Of a stretch of 64,000 nucleotides of DNA, positions 35,833-44,881 are shown in pieces. Both the position numbers and the translations under genes were made by a program. Below the pieces are notes generated by a model. That model was not told where the DNA came from, ran no database searches, and saw nothing but the letters and a program-made list of their open reading frames with translations. This stretch comes from Pseudomonas sp. IAC-BECa141 (lineage in GTDB: Bacteria; Pseudomonadota; Gammaproteobacteria; Pseudomonadales; Pseudomonadaceae), in assembly GCF_020544405.1 (NCBI RefSeq), contig NZ_CP065410.1, positions 1,054,001-1,118,000 on the forward strand, in the 5' to 3' direction. Position 1 is the stretch's first letter; the number at the start of each line of letters is the position of its first letter.

Positions 35833-36022
35833 AATCGCCTTCCACGGCGTGTACATGCCGACCATGACCCTGATGTTCTTCATCGCCGCGGCACTGGCCT
35901 GGGCGCTGGACCGGTTCTTGTCCGGGTTCGATCTGTACCGCTTCTTCTGGCACCCGGCGCTGCTGCGCCTGAGCCTGTTTTCCTGTCTGTTCGGCGCGAT
36001 GGCGCTGACTGTCTACCGTTGA
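35822..36022 (+). CDS. DUF1656 small membrane protein (AaeX-like)
   Basis: A 66-residue protein with two hydrophobic segments (about residues 14-32 and 45-63). It begins MLREIAFHGVYMPTMTLMF, typical of the DUF1656/AaeX family encoded beside FUSC and HlyD pump genes. The ATG lies within the FUSC stop region (11-base overlap), so it is translationally coupled. The role in the pump is unknown. Confidence 0.85.
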   Translation: MLREIAFHGVYMPTMTLMFFIAAALAWALDRFLSGFDLYRFFWHPALLRLSLFSCLFGAMALTVYR

Positions 36023-36039
36023 GTCTGAGAATTGTCCCG

Positions 36040-36906
36040 ATGAAAAAGTTTTTCAGCCTGCTCGCGACCCTGCTGGTGCTGGCCCTGGCGTTGTGGATCG
36101 GCCGCACGTTGTGGGAGCACTACATGAACACCCCGTGGACCCGCGACGGTCGGGTCCGCGCCGACATCATCAACGTCGCCGCCGACGTCACTGGTGAAGT
36201 GGTTGACGTGCCGGTGCGCGACAACCAGTTGGTGAAGAAAGGTGATCTGCTGATGCAGATCGACCCCGAGCACTATCGCCTGGCGGTTAAGCAGGCGCAG
36301 TCGCTGGTCGCTTCGCGCAAGGCCACGTGGGAGATGCGCAAGGTCAACGCCCATCGCCGCGCCGACCTGGACAACCTGGTGATCTCCAAGGAAAACCGCG
36401 ACGACGCCAGCAACATCGCAGACTCCGCACTGGCCGATTACCAACAGGCCCAGGCGCAGCTGGAAGCCGCCGAACTCAATCTGAAACGCACCGAAGTGCG
36501 CGCGGCGGTGGACGGCTACGTGACCAACCTCAACGTCCATCGCGGTGACTACGCGCGCATCGGCGAGGCGAAAATGGCCGTGGTCGACATGAACTCGTTC
36601 TGGGTCTATGGCTTCTTCGAAGAAACCAAACTGCCTCACGTACGGGTCGGCGACAAAGCCGACATGCAACTGATGAGCGGCGAAGTCCTCAAGGGCCACG
36701 TGGAGAGCATTTCTCGCGGCATCTACGACCGCGACAACCCGGAAAGCCGCGAGCTGATCGCCGATGTGAACCCGACCTTCAACTGGGTGCGTCTGGCGCA
36801 ACGGGTGCCGGTGCGGATTCACATCGATGAAGTGCCGGAAGGTGTGCTGCTGGCGGCAGGGATTACCTGCACTGTGGTGGTGAAGCAGGGCGCTGTGGAT
36901 AACTGA
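36040..36906 (+). CDS. HlyD-family periplasmic adaptor (AaeA-like)
   Basis: A 288-residue membrane fusion protein with an N-terminal anchor helix (about residues 4-23). The lipoyl-like half-motifs are RVRADIINVAADVTGEVVDV and AAVDGYVTNLNVHRGDYARI, with a short helical hairpin between them and a beta-barrel domain. It links the FUSC transporter to the NodT-type outer-membrane channel. The ATG at 36040 (MKKFFSLL) comes 17 bases after the DUF1656 stop. An earlier in-frame start (36019) is unlikely. Confidence 0.9.
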   Translation: MKKFFSLLATLLVLALALWIGRTLWEHYMNTPWTRDGRVRADIINVAADVTGEVVDVPVRDNQLVKKGDLLMQIDPEHYRLAVKQAQSLVASRKATWEMRKVNAHRRADLDNLVISKENRDDASNIADSALADYQQAQAQLEAAELNLKRTEVRAAVDGYVTNLNVHRGDYARIGEAKMAVVDMNSFWVYGFFEETKLPHVRVGDKADMQLMSGEVLKGHVESISRGIYDRDNPESRELIADVNPTFNWVRLAQRVPVRIHIDEVPEGVLLAAGITCTVVVKQGAVDN

Positions 36907-36926
36907 CAGACCGCAACGCCTTCATT

Positions 36927-36977
36927 GATCGTTCCCACGCTCTGCGTGGGAATGCATCCTGTGACGCTCTGCGTCAC
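36927..36977. repeat. Second-type palindromic repeat
   Basis: GATCGTTCCCACGCTCTGCG followed by TGGGAATGCA and GTGACGCTCTGCGTCAC: two adjacent hairpins of the same family as 30051-30102. It lies between the pump operon and the convergent SDR gene. Confidence 0.85.
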
Positions 36978-36987
36978 GTCCTGTATT

Positions 36988-37812
36988 TCAAAGCTGCCCC
37001 CGCAACCCGAAGCGCTTCATCAACGTCGACTCCAGCAACCCTTTTGGCAACAACGTCGCCAGCAACGGCAACGCCCGGCTGCCATTGCCGATGCGGATCA
37101 GCCGTGGCGGTTTGCTCTGCTGCACAGCCTTGAGCAACTCGGCGGCAAATTCGCTGGCCGGCGTTGGTTTGTCTTGCGAGGCCTTGGCCCGCGCCCGAAT
37201 GCCTTCGCGCAACGGAAACCACGGCGATTGTTCGTTGATCAGTTGTTCGGCCTCGTGCCCGGCATTTTTGGCGAAGCTGGATGCAATCGCCCCCGGCTGC
37301 ACTTCCATCACGCGAATCCCGAACGGCGCCAGTTCCATGCGCAACGCATCGCTCAGTGCATGCACCGCCGCTTTCGACGCGCAATAGGCGCCGGCAAATG
37401 GCGTGACCAGCACCCCGGAAACACTGCCGATATTCACCACCAGGCCTTTGGCCCGGCGCAGTACCGGGAACAGCGCACGGGTCACGCCGACAATCGAAAA
37501 CACATTGGTTTCGAACTGGCGCTGCATGGCCGTCACACCGCCATCGAGCAATGGGCCCATGGCGCCGTAGCCGGCGTTGTTGATCAGCACATCGAGGCCG
37601 CCGTGTTGCTGGTTGATTCGTTCAGCAAGTTGTTCCAGCGCTGCGTTGTCATTGACGTCGAGCTGCACCGCTGTGAACCCGGCGGCACTGAGAGCCGCGA
37701 CATCTTCGGTCTTGCGCGCACTGGCCCAGACCTCGTAGCCGGCGCTTTTGAAGGCCTCGGCGAGGGCGCGGCCGATGCCGCTGGAACAACCGGTAATCAA
37801 CGCAACGGGCAT
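36988..37812 (-). CDS. Short-chain dehydrogenase/reductase
   Basis: A 274-residue classical SDR. The NAD(P) motif is TGCSSGIG near the N-terminus, followed by LDVLINNAGYG, the catalytic Ser in NIGSVSG, and Tyr/Lys in YCASK. A C-terminal extension of about 40 residues contains a basic, Leu-rich segment (LPLLATLLPKGLLESTLMKR). The ATG at 37812 has AAGGA 7 bases upstream. The substrate cannot be read from the sequence. It sits 35 bases downstream of a two-helix membrane protein gene on the same strand. Confidence 0.85.
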   Translation of the reverse strand: MPVALITGCSSGIGRALAEAFKSAGYEVWASARKTEDVAALSAAGFTAVQLDVNDNAALEQLAERINQQHGGLDVLINNAGYGAMGPLLDGGVTAMQRQFETNVFSIVGVTRALFPVLRRAKGLVVNIGSVSGVLVTPFAGAYCASKAAVHALSDALRMELAPFGIRVMEVQPGAIASSFAKNAGHEAEQLINEQSPWFPLREGIRARAKASQDKPTPASEFAAELLKAVQQSKPPRLIRIGNGSRALPLLATLLPKGLLESTLMKRFGLRGQL

Positions 37813-37847
37813 GGCGCATTCCTTGTGCAAAACAGTGGGAGAGGGGA

Positions 37848-38312
37848 TCAGTCGGAGAAACTACCCTGCAATCGCTCGGCGCGAAACTCCAGGGTTTGCG
37901 GGCGATAACCGGGACGCAGTGGCGGCATCGGCAAACAGTCTTCCCAGTTGCCACCGGCCTGCAATTCGCCTGGGCCGCGATAGCGTGGGGCGGCGTATTG
38001 ATTGTCGGCCAGGTTCACGGTATCGCCCGGCGCGTACGCGGCAATGCGCCAGCGCAGTTCGGTCAGCGGCACGTCGTTGCCATTGTTCAACTTGAGCAAC
38101 AGCGGACGGTCGGCGGGGCAGTGTTCGGGGGCATAAACGATGCGCAGTTCAAGCCGCGCCAGTTGCTTGATCTCACGGTTGTCCAGCCACACCACCCACA
38201 TCGCCACCAACCCGAGGCCCACGGCGGCGGCCATGGACACCGGCAAGGCTTTGGCCGGATAACGCAACAGCAGGATCAGCCAGGTGATGACCAGCAAGAC
38301 GCCGATGAACAT
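37848..38312 (-). CDS. Small two-helix membrane protein of unknown function
   Basis: A 154-residue protein with two N-terminal membrane helices (about residues 2-17 and 24-44: LPVSMAAAVGLGLVAMWVVW). The extracytoplasmic domain (about 48-150) has a beta-sandwich-like pattern (LELRIVYAPEHCPADRPLLL, LTELRWRIAAYAPG). Similar Pseudomonas proteins are often loosely named multidrug transporters, which this sequence does not support. The start at 38312 (MFIGVLLVITW) follows a GAGG-like region. It may be co-transcribed with the SDR gene. Confidence 0.7.
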   Translation of the reverse strand: MFIGVLLVITWLILLLRYPAKALPVSMAAAVGLGLVAMWVVWLDNREIKQLARLELRIVYAPEHCPADRPLLLKLNNGNDVPLTELRWRIAAYAPGDTVNLADNQYAAPRYRGPGELQAGGNWEDCLPMPPLRPGYRPQTLEFRAERLQGSFSD

Positions 38313-38371
38313 GTCGCGAAACCTCGTGGGCAGGGAAGGTTCATCCTACCTAAGCCTGGACGAGGTTGGCG

Positions 38372-38432
38372 AAAAAAAAAGCCCCCGCCCAACCCGTTGC
38401 GGATAGGGGACGCAGCGGGCTGGACGGGGGCT
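38372..38432 (-). terminator. Terminator of the alginate operon
   Basis: A GC-rich stem of AGCCCCCG (38380-38387) / CGGGGGCT (38425-38432) extends inward with further pairing (CCCG/CGGG). It is followed on the minus strand by nine T (38372-38380). It lies just past the algA stop and ends the whole operon. Confidence 0.88.
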
Positions 38433-38448
38433 TCCTGTTACGGAGCGA

Positions 38449-39900
38449 TCACTGCGCGATGGTTTTCACCGACACGCCGCGTTCGATCGGGGTGGAGCGA
38501 CCGTAGATATCTTCGAAGCGCTCGATATCGTCTTCACCCAGGTACGAACCGGACTGCACTTCGATGATTTCCAGCGGGATCTTGCCCGGGTTGCGCAGGC
38601 GATGCACCGACGCGATCGGGATGTAGGTCGACTGGTTTTCGGTCAGCAGGAACACGTTCTCGTCGCAGGTCACTTCGGCGGTGCCGCTGACCACGATCCA
38701 GTGTTCGGCACGGTGGTGGTGCATCTGCAGCGACAGGCACGCGCCCGGCTTGACCGAAATGTGCTTGACCTGGAAGCGACCGCCCATGTCCACCGAGTCG
38801 TAGGAACCCCACGGACGATAGACCTCGCAGTGGTTCTGGGTTTCGCTGCGGCCCTGCTCGTTGAGGGTGTTGACCATCTGCTTGACGCCCTGGACCTTGT
38901 CCTTGTGGGCGATCATCATGGCGTCCTTGGTTTCGACCACGACGATGTTTTCCAGACCGATCACCGACACCAGTTTGCCGTTGCCGTGGATCATGCAGTT
39001 CTTGCTGTCCTGGATCACCACATCGCCCTTGCTGACGTTGCCGTTGGCGTCCTTCTCGTTGACTTCCCACAGCGACGACCAGCAGCCGACATCGCTCCAG
39101 CCGGCAGTCAGCGGCACCACGCAGGCGCGCTGGGTTTTTTCCATCACGGAGTAGTCGATGGAGTTGTCCGGGCAGCAGGCGAAGGTGGCTTCGTCCAGTG
39201 TGACGGTGTCGGCATCCTGCTGGCTGCGCTCGAGGGTCAGCAGGCAGGTGTCGTAGATGTCCGGATCGTGCTTTTTCAGCTCTTCGAGGAAGCGGCTGGC
39301 GCGGAACAGGAACATGCCGCTGTTCCAGTAGTAACCACCGGACTCGACGTATTCGGTGGCGCGTTTGACGTCGGGTTTTTCCACGAAGTGCGAGACGCGG
39401 CTGACGCCTTCCGGCAGCAGCGAATCGCCGGTGGACTTGATGTAGCCGTAGCCGGTTTCCGGTTTGGTGGCCGGCACGCCGAACAGCACCATCTCGCCGT
39501 TTTCGGCGGCGACGGTGGCCAGGGCGAGGGCGCGTTGCAGGGCTTTCTGGTCTTCGAGGACGTGGTCGGCCGGCAGCACCAGCATCAGTTCGTCGCGACC
39601 TTCATTGACCAGCATCATCGCGGTCAGCGCCACGGCCGGCGCGGTGTTGCGACCGAACGGTTCCATCAGGATGCGTTGGCATTCCAGATTGCGGTTGGCC
39701 AACTGCTCGTTGACGATGAAGCGGTGATCCTTGTTGCAGACCACGATCGGGGTGTCCATGCCTTCGAACACCAGGCGCTCGAGGGTTTGCTGGAACAGCG
39801 TGTGTTCGCCGGTCAGGGCGAGGAACTGCTTGGGAAACTGCTTGCGCGAAAGCGGCCAAAGACGTGAACCGCTACCACCTGACAAGATCACCGGAATCAT
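38449..39900 (-). CDS. algA: Mannose-1-phosphate guanylyltransferase / mannose-6-phosphate isomerase
   Basis: AlgA is a bifunctional 483-residue enzyme. It isomerises fructose-6-phosphate to mannose-6-phosphate and makes GDP-mannose from mannose-1-phosphate, feeding alginate synthesis. The pyrophosphorylase domain (about residues 1-340) starts PVILSGGSGSRLWPLSRKQF and has FVEKPD. The C-terminal type II isomerase cupin (about 365-475) has LQMHHHRAEHWIVVSG. It is the last gene of the alginate operon, separated from algF by 213 bases that contain a REP pair, so it may also have a promoter of its own. A strong terminator follows. Confidence 0.96.
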   Translation of the reverse strand: MIPVILSGGSGSRLWPLSRKQFPKQFLALTGEHTLFQQTLERLVFEGMDTPIVVCNKDHRFIVNEQLANRNLECQRILMEPFGRNTAPAVALTAMMLVNEGRDELMLVLPADHVLEDQKALQRALALATVAAENGEMVLFGVPATKPETGYGYIKSTGDSLLPEGVSRVSHFVEKPDVKRATEYVESGGYYWNSGMFLFRASRFLEELKKHDPDIYDTCLLTLERSQQDADTVTLDEATFACCPDNSIDYSVMEKTQRACVVPLTAGWSDVGCWSSLWEVNEKDANGNVSKGDVVIQDSKNCMIHGNGKLVSVIGLENIVVVETKDAMMIAHKDKVQGVKQMVNTLNEQGRSETQNHCEVYRPWGSYDSVDMGGRFQVKHISVKPGACLSLQMHHHRAEHWIVVSGTAEVTCDENVFLLTENQSTYIPIASVHRLRNPGKIPLEIIEVQSGSYLGEDDIERFEDIYGRSTPIERGVSVKTIAQ

Positions 39901-39996
39901 ATTGTTTACTCCATAAAATCGATTGGGTTAGAGCCACGAACCTGTGTCGTTTCACTCTTGTTTTTGTTGCGTACCCGAACTGACAACCCGATTCAT

Positions 39997-40086
39997 TGTG
40001 GGAGCGAGCTTGCTCGCGAAGGCGGCGTATCAGTCGACACATCTGTTGAATGTCAGACCGCTTTCGCGAGCAAGCTCGCTCCCACA
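39997..40086. repeat. REP pair between algF and algA
   Basis: TGTGGGAGCGAGCTTGCTCGC and its inverted copy, ending in GCTCCCACA. It is the third REP pair within the alginate operon. Confidence 0.9.
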
Positions 40087-40113
40087 GGGGATATGCGTCA
40101 GGTCGGGAAATGG

Positions 40114-40770
40114 TTAGCGGGTCGACACCGGGCGTTTCACCCAGACTGGCGACAGGTTGCTGCCGTTGCCGGTGACGTACAGCACCGCTGCCTCACCACG
40201 CTCCAGGGCGACCGGTTTCACGTCGCCGACTTTCTTGTCGCCCTCGTACAGCGCCAGGCTGACTTTCACCGGGTTGATTTCACGTTCGCCACGGCCCTTG
40301 GCGGCCACGTTCGGCACAACTTCGGTCTTGCCGTCGGCGGTCTTCAGGGTCAGCGACTTGTCGCTGAGGTTCTGCACGCGCACCAGGGATTTCTGCTTGT
40401 TCTTGAACGGTGGTTCTTCAATCAGTTGCGGCGCGCCGGAGGCGTTGTTGACCAGGGTGTAGTAGTGATCACCGGCGAGTTTCACCGGCAGGGTCTGGCT
40501 GCCGACCTTGGCGCTGTAGTCGCCGCCCGGCATGAAGCTGAAGTCGCTGCTGGCCAGCGGCGCGACGTCGCTCAGATTGGTGCTGCCGACAGTGGCGCTG
40601 ACTTCAGCATTGCTGGCGTTGTAGACACGGACGAAGGTCGAGCCTTTCGGTGCAGTCGGACCGTACAGCGCAGCGTCGCCACCGGCAAAGGCCTGGACCG
40701 ACAACACACTCAGGCCGGCGACCAGAGCAATGCGTTTAGCGAGACGACGAGGAGTTGTAGTGAAAGTCAT
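40114..40770 (-). CDS. algF: Alginate O-acetylation protein AlgF
   Basis: A 218-residue periplasmic protein with a signal peptide (about residues 1-29, ending VQAFAGG). Two beta-sandwich-like halves follow (TFVRVYNASNAEVSATVGS and SLVRVQNLSDKSLTLKTADG). AlgF is needed with AlgI, AlgJ and AlgX for O-acetylation of mannuronate residues of alginate. It follows algJ by 14 bases on the minus strand. The start at 40770 (MTFTTTPRR) has GAGAGG upstream. Confidence 0.95.
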   Translation of the reverse strand: MTFTTTPRRLAKRIALVAGLSVLSVQAFAGGDAALYGPTAPKGSTFVRVYNASNAEVSATVGSTNLSDVAPLASSDFSFMPGGDYSAKVGSQTLPVKLAGDHYYTLVNNASGAPQLIEEPPFKNKQKSLVRVQNLSDKSLTLKTADGKTEVVPNVAAKGRGEREINPVKVSLALYEGDKKVGDVKPVALERGEAAVLYVTGNGSNLSPVWVKRPVSTR

Positions 40771-40784
40771 GGTGTACCTCTCTT

Positions 40785-41957
40785 TCAGTTTTGCGCCCGA
40801 TCGGGCGTCTCGGATTTAGTGTTTACAGCTACGTTTTGTTGGCGCGCGCCGGCTTGTTTAAGCTCTGCGACCCACTGCGGGTCGGCGTCGCCGATTTCGT
40901 TGTTCACAGGCAGATATCGTTCAGGAAACTCCCAGATCAGCACCTGTGGCGGGCTGTTCTTGAAGTCATCGCTTTTCAGGTAGCTGAGCATCGGCAGGAT
41001 CGGGCCGTGGCCGTCCTCGGCGTAGTTGACGACGTCGCTGTGCAGCGCTTGCTTGAGCGCACCGACGAAATTCCAGTTGGGGTTGGCGCTGTAGCTGGTA
41101 CCGATCAGTGCCACCGGCACTTCACTGTTGGCGAACAGGGCGTCGTCACCGGCAGGTTGTTCGGCGGCCACAGTGTTGCGCTTTTGCAGCGGCTCTTTGG
41201 CCGGCATCAGGTTTTCGAACAGTGGATCCAGCGGCAGGAACAGACGCAGATCGCCCTTGTGCGTGACCTTTTCCGCCGGGGTGGTGACGAAGCGCTGCGG
41301 CTCGCCGCTGAGCGGGAACTTGTCAGCGATGGTTTTGGCCAGGGTGTTGGCGGCGATTTCCGCGCCTTCCGGGGTCCAGTGGGTGTCGGTGCGCAGGAAC
41401 ACTTGCTGACCGTTCTGCTTGGCCGCTTGGAGCGGGCCGAGCAGGTCGGGGGCGAGGATCTTGTCGGCCGCGACGCGGGCGTGGAAGTCCTGATAAAGGT
41501 TGGCGTGAATGCTCGCCGGTTTCACTTCACCCAGGTGTTCCGGGTACAGGCGAACCTTGGCCGGCACGATCGCCATCACCAGTTTCACGCCTTTCTCTTT
41601 CAGGGTCTGGCGCACGCCTTCGACCAGCGCATAGTTGCCTTGCAGGTTCAGCTCTTCGTTGACGATCGGGTTGAATTCCTCATCGCTGTACAACCACTGA
41701 TCGCGACCGAGCACCACGCCCGGACGACCTTCGTTGAACAGTTTGAAATCCAGCGCGGCCCAGAGGTTGGTGCCCAGGCGCTTGATCGGGAATTCATCGT
41801 CGTAGTGGGTTTCCACGGCTTTGGTCCAGCGGCCGTTGAGCACCGTCGCATCGGCGTTGGTGCTGAAGCCGAAGAAGCTGCGCACCGACCACAGACCGAG
41901 CACCAGCAGGGTCAGCAGAAACAGCGCGATGTAGAAGATGCGTAATGAGCGGGTCAT
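40785..41957 (-). CDS. algJ: Alginate O-acetyltransferase AlgJ
   Basis: A 390-residue type II inner-membrane protein with one anchor helix (about residues 7-28) and a periplasmic SGNH-like acetylesterase domain. The catalytic Asp/His pair is in LRTDTHWTPEG, and the Ser is in LIGTSYSAN. AlgJ works with the MBOAT protein AlgI to pass acetyl groups towards the polymer in the periplasm, and is related to AlgX. The gene starts 10 bases after the algI stop, and the two are co-transcribed. Confidence 0.95.
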   Translation of the reverse strand: MTRSLRIFYIALFLLTLLVLGLWSVRSFFGFSTNADATVLNGRWTKAVETHYDDEFPIKRLGTNLWAALDFKLFNEGRPGVVLGRDQWLYSDEEFNPIVNEELNLQGNYALVEGVRQTLKEKGVKLVMAIVPAKVRLYPEHLGEVKPASIHANLYQDFHARVAADKILAPDLLGPLQAAKQNGQQVFLRTDTHWTPEGAEIAANTLAKTIADKFPLSGEPQRFVTTPAEKVTHKGDLRLFLPLDPLFENLMPAKEPLQKRNTVAAEQPAGDDALFANSEVPVALIGTSYSANPNWNFVGALKQALHSDVVNYAEDGHGPILPMLSYLKSDDFKNSPPQVLIWEFPERYLPVNNEIGDADPQWVAELKQAGARQQNVAVNTKSETPDRAQN

Positions 41958-41967
41958 GTCAGATCCC

Positions 41968-43533
41968 TCAGAACTGGAAGTAAAGGAACGGCGAGAAGCT
42001 TTGCGCCGAGAGTTTGAGAATCGAGGCGATGAACAGCAGCAGGATCAGCCCGCGCATCACGTAGCGCGACCAGTCCGCCGTCCAGTACGCCGGTTGCACC
42101 TGGGCGTCGACGCCGACGGTGTAGCCAGGCTCGTGGATGCTCGCCGGATTTTCGCCCGGAGCCGCTTTGATCAGGCCTGGAGTCGCCGTGGCAGGGCCGT
42201 TGGCCTCGACGTTGACCTCAGGTTTGCTCTTGACCGGCGGCTGGTTTGTGTACAGATCACGCAGGCCGAAGAACGCCAGGGTCACGTAGGCCACCACCAG
42301 AGTCGCCACTTGCAGGCCGGTCAGGCTGGCCTGATTGAGTTCCGACAGCGACCAGTCGCCGAAGCTGAACATCGCGCCGTACATGCGACCGGCAACGTGC
42401 AGGTTCTCGGCGCGGAAGATCACCCAGCCCATGACCACCAGCAGGAAGGTCAGCGCCCAGCGGATCGGGTTGAGGCTGCGCGGCGAAGTGTTGAGACCGA
42501 GCATTTTCTCGATCGCCAGCCACATGCCGTGCCACGCACCCCAGACGATGTAGGTGATGTTCGCGCCGTGCCACAGACCACCGAGCAGCATGGTCAGGAA
42601 CAGGTTGCGATAGGTCATCAGCGTGCCTTTGCGGTTGCCGCCGAGGGTGATGTAGAGGTAGTCACGCAGCCAGGTCGACAGGCTGATGTGCCAGCGGCGC
42701 CAGAACTCGGTGATCGACTGGCTGATGTACGGCTGCTTGAAGTTTTCCATGAAGCGGAAACCCATCATCAAGCCCAGGCCGATGGCCATGTCGCTGTAAC
42801 CGGAGAAGTCAAAGTACAGCTGCGCGGTGTAGGCCAGTGCGCCAAGCCAGGCATCACCCGTGGTCGGGTTTTGCAGGGCGAAGCAGTGGTCGGCGACCAC
42901 GGCGAGGGTGTCGGCGATGAACACCTTCTTGATGAAGCCCTGCATGAACCGTGTGCAGCCCTCGGAGAATTTGTCGAGGGTGTGGGTGCGGTTGTTGAAC
43001 TGGTCGGCCAGGTCACGGAAACGCAGCACGGGACCGGCGATCAGGTGCGGGAAGATCGCCACGAACGCTGCGAAGTCGATCAGGTTGCGGGTGGCCGGGG
43101 TGTCGCCGCGGTAGACGTCGATGATGTAGCTGATCGACTCGAAGATGTAGAACGAGATACCGATCGGCAGCAGCACGTGGGTCAGGATGAACGGCTCGAG
43201 ACCGACCGACGTCATCATCGCGTTGATGCTTTCGACGCCGAAGTTGGCGTACTTGAAGTAGCCGAGGATGCACAGGTCCACCGCCACGCCGAGCAGCAGC
43301 CAGCGCTGGGCCGGTTTGGTGCGCACGCCGGCGGCGCCGACTCTCAGGCCGATCCAGTAGTTCCACAGGGTGACGCCGGCGAACAGCGCCAGGAAGTCCA
43401 CCCGCCACCACGCGTAGAACACGTAGCTGGCAATCAGCAGCAGCAGGTTGCGATAGCGTTGCCCGCTCAGGTAGTACAAGCCGAGAAAGATCGGCAAGAA
43501 CAGAAACAGGAACACGTTGGATGAAAATACCAT
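41968..43533 (-). CDS. algI: Alginate O-acetylation MBOAT protein AlgI
   Basis: A 521-residue membrane-bound O-acyltransferase with about 11-12 membrane helices. The MBOAT active-site region is visible: GGLWHGANITYIVWGAWHG contains the conserved His residues. AlgI moves acetyl groups across the inner membrane for AlgJ and AlgX. The ATG at 43533 (MVFSSNVFLFLFLPIF) has GGAGAG 6 bases upstream; an upstream in-frame ATG at 43572 lacks a binding site. A REP pair lies between it and algL. Confidence 0.95.
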   Translation of the reverse strand: MVFSSNVFLFLFLPIFLGLYYLSGQRYRNLLLLIASYVFYAWWRVDFLALFAGVTLWNYWIGLRVGAAGVRTKPAQRWLLLGVAVDLCILGYFKYANFGVESINAMMTSVGLEPFILTHVLLPIGISFYIFESISYIIDVYRGDTPATRNLIDFAAFVAIFPHLIAGPVLRFRDLADQFNNRTHTLDKFSEGCTRFMQGFIKKVFIADTLAVVADHCFALQNPTTGDAWLGALAYTAQLYFDFSGYSDMAIGLGLMMGFRFMENFKQPYISQSITEFWRRWHISLSTWLRDYLYITLGGNRKGTLMTYRNLFLTMLLGGLWHGANITYIVWGAWHGMWLAIEKMLGLNTSPRSLNPIRWALTFLLVVMGWVIFRAENLHVAGRMYGAMFSFGDWSLSELNQASLTGLQVATLVVAYVTLAFFGLRDLYTNQPPVKSKPEVNVEANGPATATPGLIKAAPGENPASIHEPGYTVGVDAQVQPAYWTADWSRYVMRGLILLLFIASILKLSAQSFSPFLYFQF

Positions 43534-43638
43534 CCCGATCTCTCCATGTTTGAACCAACAGTCAAGGGCCAAAGCCCCCCAAACCCCCCGCTGAAAACTG
43601 GAGAGCTAACTCACACATCTCAAACCTGACACTTAACC

Positions 43639-43728
43639 TGTGGGAGCGAGCTTGCTCGCGAAAGCGGTGTGCCAGACGACATCATTTTTGAATGTCGGAT
43701 CCTCTTCGCGAGCAAGCTCGCTCCCACA
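43639..43728. repeat. REP pair between algL and algI
   Basis: TGTGGGAGCGAGCTTGCTCGC and its inverted copy. It lies in the 211-base gap between algL and algI. Confidence 0.9.
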
Positions 43729-43744
43729 GGGTTTATCAGTGTCC

Positions 43745-44881
43745 TCAGGAACCCTTGTTGCCCTTTTCATGGGACGGGTCGTAGACCTTGGTCAGGTCGC
43801 CGCCGAGTCGGAACGTCTTGAACGGCTGCATCCCGTGCTTCTTCTCCAGCACATCCGGCGAACAGGTGTAGAGCGTGCAAAACGGCTCGAGCCAGGCGAA
43901 TTTCATGTCCTGTTTCAGGTCGGTCATGTCCTGCTCTTTGCCGTTCTTCTTCTCGAACTGATCGGGGTCTTTCACCCCGGCCAGCACCCGATCACCCAGA
44001 CGTTTCAGCGCGCCGTTGTTTTCCTGACGCAGATCCACACCGTTGACCTGCGCAAAACTGGCGATCATCGCCAGTGGCGGCAGGGCGTAGTTGTGATAGG
44101 CGAGGGCGCGTTGCTGGCGCTTGAGTTCGTTGGGCAGGTAGCCGTCGGCATCGACCTGGTTGACGCCGACCTTGTATTCCTTGACCGCCCAATCGAACAG
44201 GTCGCGGCGGTTGGTCGCGACCGATGTCGCCATCACCGACCAGGCGGCCCAGTACGAGTGGTTGTTGGTTTTTTCCAGCGGCAGGTTGTCCCAGTCGCTG
44301 ACCACCTGATCGGCCAATTTGCTGAACCAGGCCTCGATCACATGGGCTTCCTGCTGGTGCTGGGCCAGCGGATGGGAGTCGGAGAACTTCAGGCGAATGT
44401 ACGACGAGGCCATGCTGCCCAGCGCCCATTTGCGCATCGACTTGCCGGTGTGGTTGAAGTCTTTGGACATCAATGCATCCGCCCGGGCCCAATTAACCAG
44501 CCAGTTCAGTGTGCAGTCGAGCTGTTCCGGGCGACCGTCGCGCATGAACTGCATGACGCGCTTGGCGGTGCCGCGCTCCAGGGTGGTGATGTCTTTGGTG
44601 GTGTCGCGGAAGGCTTTTTCCGACTGCACGTTCAGTGTCGCGCGGGCCTTGTCCGAGCCTTCGTATTTGCTGCGAAATTGCAGCGGTCCGGTGTACGGCG
44701 TCGGCATCGCGTCGCAGCCTTCGCTCTTGTCGCCGGTCTTGAATTTATCCACAGGCGCAAAGTAGCCCTGAGGAGGACGCAGCGGCGCGGCGGCCTGCGC
44801 GGTGCCGGCGAAGATCGCCAGCCCGAGCAGCGTTGGCGCCAACAGAGTTTTCAGTTTCGGATTTCGCATAGCAGACCTCAT
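43745..44881 (-). CDS. algL: Alginate lyase AlgL
   Basis: A 378-residue periplasmic mannuronate-specific lyase with a signal peptide (about residues 1-30, ending GTAQAA). The catalytic region contains [13 protein letters not shown], with the conserved His/Tyr, and [20 protein letters not shown]. AlgL clears polymer from the periplasm during export. The ATG at 44881 overlaps the algX stop (ATGA) and has AGG 7 bases upstream; the ATG at 44869 (MRNPKL) is a second possibility. Confidence 0.95.
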   Translation of the reverse strand: MRSAMRNPKLKTLLAPTLLGLAIFAGTAQAAAPLRPPQGYFAPVDKFKTGDKSEGCDAMPTPYTGPLQFRSKYEGSDKARATLNVQSEKAFRDTTKDITTLERGTAKRVMQFMRDGRPEQLDCTLNWLVNWARADALMSKDFNHTGKSMRKWALGSMASSYIRLKFSDSHPLAQHQQEAHVIEAWFSKLADQVVSDWDNLPLEKTNNHSYWAAWSVMATSVATNRRDLFDWAVKEYKVGVNQVDADGYLPNELKRQQRALAYHNYALPPLAMIASFAQVNGVDLRQENNGALKRLGDRVLAGVKDPDQFEKKNGKEQDMTDLKQDMKFAWLEPFCTLYTCSPDVLEKKHGMQPFKTFRLGGDLTKVYDPSHEKGNKGS